A stretch of 64,000 nt of DNA from JAGQVA01 sp033764335. GTDB taxonomy: Bacteria > Bacteroidota > Bacteroidia > J057. The stretch covers positions 1-64,000 of the forward strand of contig JANRJC010000052.1 in the NCBI GenBank assembly GCA_033764335.1, read 5' to 3'. The translations under genes were made by a program, and so were the position numbers. The notes under the pieces are model-generated. The model was not told where the DNA came from. It did not search any database and was given only the letters and a program-made list of their open reading frames with translations. Positions within the stretch are counted from its first letter, which is position 1. Each line of letters starts with the position of its first letter. Shown here one piece after another: positions 43,701-50,682 of this stretch.

Positions 43701-44326
43701 CCGCCAAACCATGGCATGGTTCCCAAACCTGTACCGGGGAATGAACCTCCTGTCCACCAACGTATAGCCTCGCGACCTGCAACGCTGTCTGAGATCGTCC
43801 GGAATCCACTCCAGTTAGGATCAGCCCAGTCGGTGTTAGCGGTAAGACCGGCAAATACAGGGTGGTTTTCAAAACCGGGAAAAGGTTTGATACCCCATGC
43901 TGCATCAGGGCCGGCAGGATCGTTATTGATGGTCTGATCAGGAGATACGCCAGTGGCGTTGATGGCCACAGCGTATTCTGTTGCAAATCCGGAAACAAGC
44001 AATCCACCACCATTGGAGACAAAAGCCTCGATTGCTGAAGTAGCAAATGCTGCATCAGCGGGCAGAATCGGATCGTCTTCAAAGTGAAACCAGATCGCCT
44101 GGCAGTCGGCGGGTAATCCGCTACTGCCGATATTGGCAAAACTGATATAGGCGGCGTCAGCGCCAAAGTGGGACAATGCCCAGCCATAAGCGTTTTTTTC
44201 TGCCAGTGGCAGACCGCTGGTGTCTGCGGCAGCACCGACCAGGCATACCTTCTGGGCAAAGACATTGCCTGCGAAAATCGTGAGTATCGCGGTGATGATA
44301 CTCAGACGGGTAATTAATCTGATCAT
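40706..44326 (-). CDS. DUF4960 repeat protein with T9SS sorting domain, fructan-binding candidate
   Basis: 1206 residues. A signal peptide (MIRLITRLSIITAILTIFAG) is followed by three near-identical DUF4960-like units of exactly 239 residues, each with AAWGIKPFPGFENHP, DWADPNWSGFRTISDSVAG, WWTGGSFPGTG and TMPWFGG. Then comes a ~110-residue beta-sandwich (VVSHAGGPIQEGDEAGKVLD), a fourth divergent DUF4960 unit (~860-1120, IAVLGTAATLTQIEPNARKG), and a T9SS sorting domain (GVQAFPNPFKDEVNIRF). DUF4960 occurs in surface glycan-binding proteins of Bacteroides fructan loci. Placed after SusD, it would bind levan or inulin at the cell surface, with repeats raising avidity. Other glycan targets are possible. 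Confidence 0.82.
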   Translation of the reverse strand: MIRLITRLSIITAILTIFAGNVFAQKVCLVGAAADTSGLPLAEKNAYGWALSHFGADAAYISFANIGSSGLPADCQAIWFHFEDDPILPADAAFATSAIEAFVSNGGGLLVSGFATEYAVAINATGVSPDQTINNDPAGPDAAWGIKPFPGFENHPVFAGLTANTDWADPNWSGFRTISDSVAGREAIRWWTGGSFPGTGLGTMPWFGGIDLPVVGEIPKGQGNVMVATAPGYNWISAAINGANEQANLEQFTANMLNYLIPNPSIILIGAPSDTSGLSTSEKNAYSWALSHYGKDAVYQSFSDVAANGLPASVKVAWFHLEDDANIPSDAGLAAAAIEAFIDNGGGMFLSSFATGYVVDVNATTVAPSQTINNNPAGPDAAWGIKPFAGFENHPIFAGIPATTDWADPNWSGFRTISDSVAGHEAVRWWTGGSFPGTGFGTMPWFGGTDLPVTGEIPKGKGNIMITSAPGYQWLPTANNGANEQTNLEKFTENILTYLQPEPSLVMLGSANSLSDLPQSEKNAYSWAQGAYGFNISYRSFADIQADGLPASTEVVWYHLEDVSTIPTEALAVADSLKNFVSNGGGMLLSGFATAYANNMDTSIVAPNQIIDNDPAGPDAAWGIKPFAGFENHPVFANIPATTDWADPNWSGFRTISDSVAGHEAISWWTGGSFPGTGFGTMPWFGGTDLPAVGEILIGNGGVVAASAPGYQWLPTANNGASDQANLEQFTRNMLEYLFTVNDQQTLVVSHAGGPIQEGDEAGKVLDVTVTNAIFTNPLTQGSWVIKNLPGGISAAVSRVDDTHASLTLSGTATDYDVDITDFTVEIPSSEFLNLKTDTISSVGGVVFDAIVEVVLNPGKIAVLGTAATLTQIEPNARKGYEWAKREFGDTAVVYYSFQDVILDSTTLLANFRAAWWHYESFETLPILADNENVSRILRRFREESGGGILLSGTATQYVVNLGLEPNNQGMQVTLAPVASNPDHWGFRIKTDKLNHPAFANLNPVFFTLFTTGTRENPLSWWVINPNDPNYATIPVPDRFHGTHLAGPEWDSNFDILVSLAEYEGAAGEGSAIAVGAGAFDWYIPDGVNADSADLQTLTFNILNYLKTSGSVGIYELEENVLGVQAFPNPFKDEVNIRFTLDKTMPVSIQILDISGRKVDVLVSGQLTSAGTQVIKWQANRFDSGMYFYQIKAGNQIVNGKIILQR
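42098..44248 (-). repeat. Three tandem 717-bp coding repeats in the DUF4960 gene
   Basis: The same landmark (CCACTCCAGTT and close variants) falls at 43806, 43089 and 42372, exactly 717 bases apart each time. Parts are almost identical at DNA level, for example the block coding WTGGSFPGTG. This points to recent internal duplication and makes unit number prone to change by recombination. Confidence 0.9.
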
Positions 44327-44378
44327 AATTAGGAGTTTTGTGAGATAGTTTTGATTAGAGCGTAAAAAGGTTGATTAT

Positions 44379-45797
44379 TTAGTATCCCGAGTTTTGAACC
44401 AACGCAGGATTCAGATCCAATTCCGAAACAGGCAAAGGCATAACTTCGTGAACTCCGTCATCAAACCGGCGCCCCAGGGCGCGGATGGTTTCGCCCGCTA
44501 TGCCCCAACGCACCAGATCAAAAAACCGATGCCCTTCAAGCCCAAGTTCCCACTTTCGTTCATCTCGAATCGCCTGCCGGGCTTCGGCCTGTGAAAGCCC
44601 TGTCAATTCCGGCATTCCTACACTGGGGCGCTGGCGTATAGTATTCACCATCGCAAGGGCTTCATCTGTCTGCCCTGACTCGTTTAGCGCCTCTGCATAC
44701 AACAACAGAAAATCTGAGTATCGCATCAGCTTGTAGTTCAGGTCAGAATCGTATTGTTTGCCGTTGGAAAATCCTTCGATATATTTTACCGATGCATAAA
44801 AGGTGGGGCTGATAATACTAAACTGGGTCGTAAACGCTTTGCGAGGATCATCAGACCCATCTGACCGAAGCCCGAAAGTATTTACGTAGGCAGAAAACGG
44901 GGCAGTATATCCACGGGGATTGGGCGTACCCTCAAATCCTTCGAGGTCATTGTGTGCATTTCCTTCCCCTGAGTCTGTTCCTGATTTACACTGGATCTCA
45001 AAAATGCTTTCGATTCCATTTTCATGCGCAACGGAAAAATTGTCCATATAGTCATCAAAAAGGCCATATTCGCCAGAATTGACTACCTGCTGTCCCAGTA
45101 GAATAGCATCTTCCCAGCGTTTTTCATACACATACAGCTTGGTAAGATATGCCATCGCTGCTCCTTTGGTGACACGGCCCATATCGGCACTGGTGTATCC
45201 GGTTTTTAGTGGAAGACCTCCAATCGCATCTGTAAAATCCTGAATCATCTGAGATACGACCACACTTTTGGGATCACGCGCAACCCTAGATTCATCGGCC
45301 TTAAGTGTCTGGGTGACCAAAGGCACATCGCCAAAAGTACGGGTAAGGTCAAAAAAATAAAATGCACGGAGAAATTTAGCCTCTGCGATCATGCGGGTTT
45401 TCAAGGCTGCATCCATTTCCACACCGTCTATTTTTTCCAGGAAAAGATTGCATCTGTATATACCAGCATAACATTCACGCCAAATCACACTTACCAGTTT
45501 TTCAGAACCATCCTGTGCATTTTTCTCATATGGATTCCATCGGTCGGAGGTTCGGCCAACTCTTGCAAGGTCACCACAATAAATACCGACTGCATCCACC
45601 CCTAACCCATAAAGGCGGTCGAGTTGTGAACTGAGATTGTCATAGCAAGCATTGAGCGCAATGGTTGCTTGTTTTTCGTTCTGGTAATAGGCGTTTACAG
45701 AAACTACGTCCGGTGGGAATGTTTCCAGGAAATCTTTGCATGAAACAGCCGTAAGCACAGCAAAAATCAGCAGGATATTAATTGTATTTTTCATCAT
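44379..45797 (-). CDS. SusD-like glycan-binding lipoprotein
   Basis: 472 residues. The lipobox is LTAVSC (Cys20), followed by KDFLETFPPDVVSVNAYYQN, the usual SusD start. The family TPR core includes ALNACYDNLSSQLDRLYG, RMIAEAKFLRAFYFFDLTRT (the hallmark AExxFLRA) and RYSDFLLLYAEALNESGQTD. The C-terminus is IRDERKWELGLEGHRFFDLV, then RWGIAG. It caps the SusC channel at the outer surface and delivers oligosaccharide. The gap to susC is seven bases, so the two are translated together. In context the substrate is a fructan. Confidence 0.95.
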   Translation of the reverse strand: MMKNTINILLIFAVLTAVSCKDFLETFPPDVVSVNAYYQNEKQATIALNACYDNLSSQLDRLYGLGVDAVGIYCGDLARVGRTSDRWNPYEKNAQDGSEKLVSVIWRECYAGIYRCNLFLEKIDGVEMDAALKTRMIAEAKFLRAFYFFDLTRTFGDVPLVTQTLKADESRVARDPKSVVVSQMIQDFTDAIGGLPLKTGYTSADMGRVTKGAAMAYLTKLYVYEKRWEDAILLGQQVVNSGEYGLFDDYMDNFSVAHENGIESIFEIQCKSGTDSGEGNAHNDLEGFEGTPNPRGYTAPFSAYVNTFGLRSDGSDDPRKAFTTQFSIISPTFYASVKYIEGFSNGKQYDSDLNYKLMRYSDFLLLYAEALNESGQTDEALAMVNTIRQRPSVGMPELTGLSQAEARQAIRDERKWELGLEGHRFFDLVRWGIAGETIRALGRRFDDGVHEVMPLPVSELDLNPALVQNSGY

Positions 45798-45804
45798 TCT
45801 TTTT

Positions 45805-48800
45805 TTAAAGATCGAGGTTCAGGCCAGTCAACATTGTTTTCGCCATAGGATAATCCCACCCAAAAGAATCACTTCCTTCCATCGGGATTTCCGGATCAAA
45901 GCCGCTATAGTGGGTGAAGGTGAGGATATCGGTAGCTCCTACGTACACACGGAGTCTTGCTATCCCTATTTTTTTGCTAAAATCGGCAGGTAGGGTAAAT
46001 CCTATTTGAATATTTTTCAGTCTCAGGTAGGAAGCGTCTTCTACAAAGAAGTCGCTGTTTCTGTTATTGTCGTTAGGGCTACCTCCATAATATACCCGAG
46101 GCATGGTATTGCTTGTACCGGGGCCATGCCATCTGTCCATTCTTTCTGCTACGAGGTTTTCTGCGAAATCCAAAAAGCTCCTGCCGCCGCCAAAGTTGGC
46201 ATTAGCCAGCATAATGCTGTGCCCAAATGCGCCCTGAAGTAATCCCGTAACGTCAAATCCTTTGATGTTTATGCCCAGATTGTAACCGAGGGTATATTTC
46301 GGGATAGTCTGCCCAAGTGTTGTGCGGTCAAATGCATCAATTTTTCCGTCGGGTGTTCCCTGCGGACCGCTAACATCCACAAATATCAGGTCACCGGGTT
46401 CTGCGCCTTCCACATGTGGTTTAACATCCACTTCTTCAGGTGTCTGAAATATACCATCCGTTTTGTAACCGTAAATGGTGCGAAGCGGATATCCGGCCCG
46501 ATACAGGTTAGATGTACCATCTCTACCGGTAGTCCAGGAAATTCCTCCGAAATCAATAACTTCGTTTTTGAGAAATGCGATATTAAACCCTGTCCGAAAA
46601 TTTAATGCACCAATTTTATCGGCATAGGCAATTTCGAGTTCCAATCCCTTATTCTGCACCTGACCTACATTCTGACGAGAAGCATTAGAAGCTCCTGTAG
46701 TTGCAGGAACCGGTACATATAGCAGAATATCATAGGTGTTTTTCAGATACACATCTGTTTTCACCGTCAGTTTTTCAGAAAGAAAACCGAGGTCAATGCC
46801 AATATTATACTGCTCGGTTGTTTCCCAGCGAATATCCTCATTGGCAAGCGCCAGGGGTGCTCCTCCCAGTGCCAGATTCTGGCCATTGCCAAATACATAG
46901 TTTAAACCAAAATTGACGATGGAGTGATACTCATAGTCTCCAATTGCCGAGTTGCCCAGCAATCCCCAGCTTCCACGAAATTTGGCGGAATTGAGTACCG
47001 GCTGAAGGGACTGCATAAACTTTTCTTCAGAAACCACCCAAGAAAGGCCTACTGAGGGAAATGTGCCCCAGCGATTGTCTTTTGAAAAGCGGGAGGATCC
47101 GTCTCTGCGCAAAGTTGCGGAGAGAAAATACCGGTCTTTGAATGTATAATCGAATCTTCCGAAGTAGGAAAACATTTTATACTCGGTCCAGGAACCCTGA
47201 ATTTCAAGATTAGTGGTGACAGACCCAATTGTACTGATCAGGTCGGAAGGAAATCCAAATCCTTTAGCCAGAAACCAGTTGTTGCGGTGATGACGCGCCC
47301 AGCTACCTGCCAAAACATCAATCCGATGATTTTTGCCCAGTACACGCTTATAGGTTAGGTAATTATCCCAATCCCAAGTCAAATCTTTAAAATCTGCCAT
47401 ATCAGCAAAGGCTTCCTGTGTCACAAAACCCAGTGTGTAGGAGGGTTCGTAGTAATCCTTCTCGGTAAGACGGCGGTCTAGGCGAAATGCAGAGCGAAAA
47501 TTTAACCCTTTCGATATTTCAAGGTCTCCATAGACAGTTCCGAAAAAGTGGGTCTGAGTATTTTCCCAATGGATCAACTCCGACATGGCAACCGGGTTTT
47601 TCAGCGTGGTTTCTCCTTTGGAGGGATTTCCCGCTCCATACCAGCCATCGTCCGTTCGCACCGGAATAGTCGGTTGAAGGATAAATATCCGACTGATATA
47701 ATAATCCCCTCCTGTATTCTGGAGAGAATGGTTGAAAGTTAATGTCTCTCCTATTTTCAGCCGTTTTTTAAAAGTATTCTCTGCATTTACCCGAAAATTA
47801 TATCGCTTAAAATTTGTGTTCAGGTAAATCCCATCCTGATCCAACACTCCGAGCGAAAGCGAATAATTAGAGGTTGCTGTCCCATTGGAAAAAGTAAGGT
47901 GATGGTTTTGCATAAACCCACGTTGCAAGAGTTCGTTTTGCCAGTTGGTACCTTCTTTTCCTGCCCAGGAGGCCGTTTCCTGCTCATTGTAAAAGCGAGG
48001 AAGACCTGCATTATCAGTTGCTTCATTGAGTAGCGTTACATACTGATCTGCATTGAGCATTTCAACCTTGTTGGTCGCTTCCTGATAACCAAAAAACGTA
48101 TTGTAGTTAATTGTCTGCGAACCAAATTTGCCCTTTTTTGTAGTGATAAGAATCACACCGTTGGCGGCCCGATAGCCATAGATAGCTGCAGAAGAGGCAT
48201 CTTTCAGTACCGAAATATTTTCGATATCGTTGGGGTCAACGGTAGTAAATGTACCCACTTCCTGACCATCCACTAATATCAGCGGAGTATTATTGCCGCC
48301 TTCAGGGACAGAGCCGTAGCCTCTGATGCGGATCGTTGCCGCATCACCGGGACGAGCGGCTGTCGTTACCTGTACGCCGGCAATTTCTCCCTGAAGGGCT
48401 TCTCCTACACTTTTCAGATTACGGGTTTCAAGTCTTGCACTGGAAATCTGGGATATAGCTCCGGTGACATCTTTTTTACTTTTTGTACCATACCCCACGA
48501 CCACTACTTCATCCAGTGTTACGACCTTTTCTGCCAGTCGTACATCAAAGTTTCCATCCTTTTGCACAATTATCTCAGAAGCTTCCATGCCTACCATTGA
48601 AAACACAAGCGTAGAGCCTTCCGATACCTCTATCTCATACCCCCCATCATCTCTGGTAATTACGCCGTTTCGGGTGCCTTTTTCGAGTACTGTCACACCG
48701 CCAATACCTATCCCGGTTACAGAATGGGTAACTTTTCCCGATATTTTAAGTGTCTGGCCATAGGCCGTAACAGGAAGCAGTAAACAGAACAAAAGCACAT

Positions 48801-48840
48801 AAAATAGTAGTTTTTGATAATGTAAATAATAGCTTTTCAT
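45805..48840 (-). CDS. SusC-like TonB-dependent transporter
   Basis: About 1011 residues starting at the ATG at 48840; codons upstream to 48933 belong to the leader. A signal peptide (MKSYYLHYQKLLFYVLLFCL) is followed by a CarboxypepD_reg-like domain (LKISGKVTHSVTGIGIGGVT). The SusC-specific motif is VVVGYGTKSKKDVTGAIS, and the plug contains LILVDGQEV and SVLKDASSAAIYGYRAANGV. The barrel ends with GWDYPMAKTMLTGLNLDL. With the SusD protein it forms the outer-membrane importer for oligofructans, energised by TonB-ExbBD. A ~265-base region upstream holds two candidate operators, so susC probably begins its own transcript in addition to read-through from the MFS gene. Confidence 0.95.
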   Translation of the reverse strand: MKSYYLHYQKLLFYVLLFCLLLPVTAYGQTLKISGKVTHSVTGIGIGGVTVLEKGTRNGVITRDDGGYEIEVSEGSTLVFSMVGMEASEIIVQKDGNFDVRLAEKVVTLDEVVVVGYGTKSKKDVTGAISQISSARLETRNLKSVGEALQGEIAGVQVTTAARPGDAATIRIRGYGSVPEGGNNTPLILVDGQEVGTFTTVDPNDIENISVLKDASSAAIYGYRAANGVILITTKKGKFGSQTINYNTFFGYQEATNKVEMLNADQYVTLLNEATDNAGLPRFYNEQETASWAGKEGTNWQNELLQRGFMQNHHLTFSNGTATSNYSLSLGVLDQDGIYLNTNFKRYNFRVNAENTFKKRLKIGETLTFNHSLQNTGGDYYISRIFILQPTIPVRTDDGWYGAGNPSKGETTLKNPVAMSELIHWENTQTHFFGTVYGDLEISKGLNFRSAFRLDRRLTEKDYYEPSYTLGFVTQEAFADMADFKDLTWDWDNYLTYKRVLGKNHRIDVLAGSWARHHRNNWFLAKGFGFPSDLISTIGSVTTNLEIQGSWTEYKMFSYFGRFDYTFKDRYFLSATLRRDGSSRFSKDNRWGTFPSVGLSWVVSEEKFMQSLQPVLNSAKFRGSWGLLGNSAIGDYEYHSIVNFGLNYVFGNGQNLALGGAPLALANEDIRWETTEQYNIGIDLGFLSEKLTVKTDVYLKNTYDILLYVPVPATTGASNASRQNVGQVQNKGLELEIAYADKIGALNFRTGFNIAFLKNEVIDFGGISWTTGRDGTSNLYRAGYPLRTIYGYKTDGIFQTPEEVDVKPHVEGAEPGDLIFVDVSGPQGTPDGKIDAFDRTTLGQTIPKYTLGYNLGINIKGFDVTGLLQGAFGHSIMLANANFGGGRSFLDFAENLVAERMDRWHGPGTSNTMPRVYYGGSPNDNNRNSDFFVEDASYLRLKNIQIGFTLPADFSKKIGIARLRVYVGATDILTFTHYSGFDPEIPMEGSDSFGWDYPMAKTMLTGLNLDL

Positions 48841-48891
48841 ATTCAGGCTTTTTATTCGGTAAAATTTTTCGTCTATTTTTAACATATTTCC

Positions 48892-48939
48892 GATGTTGTA
48901 TTTCATGACAACATCTGTTGCCGGCATCTGCAATCGATT
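48892..48939 (-). promoter_or_regulatory. Candidate operators upstream of susC
   Basis: GATGTTGT and ACAACATC (48892-48899, 48908-48915) form an 8-bp inverted repeat with an 8-base spacer, 52-75 bases upstream of the susC ATG. Just beyond lies TGCAATCGATT (48929-48939), whose palindromic core AATCGATT recurs as an 11-base match upstream of the MFS gene. Confidence 0.45.
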
Positions 48940-49105
48940 TCGGTCATCATCTAAAAAACATTAGCTTATCAGAATATTCTTCTTCGATAAAGGCCATACT
49001 TTCCCATTCCCTTTCCGGATGTAATCCGCAGGAATAAGAGAAAAATTGGTCGTCAAATGGCACTATCACCGGAAATTCCGCGACTTTCCAATGAAACGGC
49101 TGGTG

Positions 49106-50455
49106 CTATTTTTTCACAGCGGAACCAAAAGTCTTATCTGCAAATTCAGCTCCGAGATCTTCCAATGAAACCCCTTTGGTTTCAGGCATCATTTTCCAAA
49201 CAAACAATAATTGCAATACCATCATAAAGGCGAAAATACTGAACACCGGTGCTTCGCCGATTTTAGAGAATAAAATCGGAATGAGTGATGGAATCGCAGC
49301 GGCAAGTACCCAGTGGACAGAACTTCCAAATGCCTGACCACTCGCCCGAAGGTGATTGGGGAATATTTCAGAGATAAACACCCAGATCACTGTTCCCTGA
49401 CCAATCGCATGCGCCGCGATAAACAAAAACATAAAGCCAGGAACGGCCATTCCCTGCCAATCCAATTGAAAAGCTACGGACACCATAGAAAGGGAAACAA
49501 TATATCCGAAAGAACAAATATACATGAGTTGTTTGCGGCCCAGACGGTCTATCAGACTAAGCCCCAGCAGGGTAAAAACCATATTTACCAGACCAATACC
49601 GGCGCTGCTCAAAAATGCCGTACTGGATTCGAGGCCTGCTGCCTGGAAAATTCTCGGTGCGTAGTATAGAAAAGCATTGATCCCGGAGAACTGATTAAAA
49701 AAGGCAATCAGAAATGCGAGAATCAGCGGGTACCTGTACTTCTTGATGAATATGGTTTCACTTTGATCTGCCCCATGATGATCGGCCATGATCAGTGCCA
49801 TCTCGGCATCGACATCTGCTTTGGGGTCAATCTGTCTGAGAATATCCGCTGTTGCTTCACGATCCGCTCTCATCACCAGCAACCAGCGGGGACTTTCCGG
49901 AACGGTAAATACCATGAGCGTATAAGCCAGCGCCGGAAAAGCTTCTACCCCTACCATCCAGCGCCAAGCGTTTTCGCCGACATCCTTCAGAAGATAGTTG
50001 GAAATAAAGGCGATGAGAATGCCGAATACAATATTAAACTGATAGAGAGCCACCAGCCTGCCTCGGCTTTTGGCAGGAGCAATCTCGGAAATATAGGCAG
50101 GCCCGGCAATAGTAGATGCCCCCACACCCAATCCGCCAATAAAACGAAAGAATGCAAAAATCCAAGGACCCTGGGCCAACCCGGATCCCACCGCTGACAC
50201 AAAATACAATACTCCAATCCAGATAAGCGTGTTTTTTCGACCTAATTTATCAGTCGGAATTCCGCCAAATATTGCTCCTATTACCGTACCCCAAAGCGCG
50301 GAGGCCATTACCACAAGACCATGAAAAAGTTCACCCCGTGGCCATAGTTCCTGTAAAGCCAGATCAGCACCCGATATAACTACCGTATCAAATCCAAATA
50401 AAAATCCCGCAAGTGCAACGGTGATTGACCAGAAAATCACTTTGTTTCGGTTCAT
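49106..50455 (-). CDS. MFS sugar porter (fructose/glucose-type)
   Basis: 449 residues with 12 transmembrane helices, the length of the sugar porter (SP) family. Signatures are LAGFLFGFDTVVISGA in helix 1, DKLGRKNTLIWIGVLYFVSA in loop 2-3, ISEIAPAKSRGRLVALYQFN in loop 4-5, VPESPRWLLVMRADREATAD in the centre, QFSGINAFLYYAPRIFQAAG in helix 7, LIDRLGRKQLMYICSFGYIV in loop 8-9 and MMPETKGVSLEDLG at the C-terminus. It imports a monosaccharide by proton symport or facilitated diffusion. In this locus fructose released in the periplasm by GH32 is the likely cargo. A fructokinase gene is not in the window. Confidence 0.93.
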   Translation of the reverse strand: MNRNKVIFWSITVALAGFLFGFDTVVISGADLALQELWPRGELFHGLVVMASALWGTVIGAIFGGIPTDKLGRKNTLIWIGVLYFVSAVGSGLAQGPWIFAFFRFIGGLGVGASTIAGPAYISEIAPAKSRGRLVALYQFNIVFGILIAFISNYLLKDVGENAWRWMVGVEAFPALAYTLMVFTVPESPRWLLVMRADREATADILRQIDPKADVDAEMALIMADHHGADQSETIFIKKYRYPLILAFLIAFFNQFSGINAFLYYAPRIFQAAGLESSTAFLSSAGIGLVNMVFTLLGLSLIDRLGRKQLMYICSFGYIVSLSMVSVAFQLDWQGMAVPGFMFLFIAAHAIGQGTVIWVFISEIFPNHLRASGQAFGSSVHWVLAAAIPSLIPILFSKIGEAPVFSIFAFMMVLQLLFVWKMMPETKGVSLEDLGAEFADKTFGSAVKK

Positions 50456-50682
50456 AGTAGATAGTCGTCCTTATATAGTAAGTTACCAGTAGTATTAAAA
50501 TCTGACACTAAGTTAATGACATTCGCAATCATTATGTTTATGTACAGTATCAAAAGCTTATAGAATTATATCAAACAGAGAAATTTACCATAGATTCCTG
50601 TCTATCAAATATTTACAATTATAATATTTTTATCGTAATCGATTGCATTTTCAAATTTGTAACAAAAATTTACAAATTTGTA
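50456..50682. promoter_or_regulatory. Intergenic control region upstream of the MFS gene
   Basis: It contains an 11-bp perfect inverted repeat CAAATTTGTAA (50652-50662) / TTACAAATTTG (50670-50680) with a 7-base spacer, directly after the HTCS stop, and AATCGATTGCA (50637-50647), shared with the susC upstream region in reverse orientation. The rest is AT-rich with no readable gene. These are candidate binding sites for the hybrid regulator or a LacI-type protein; the large repeat may also act as a hairpin at the 3' end of the HTCS mRNA. Confidence 0.45.

Noticed and set aside
42098..44248. Assembly duplication in the DUF4960 gene
   Set aside because: Units differ at many positions and the frame is kept through all three, so this is a true coding repeat, although unit number could still be misassembled.
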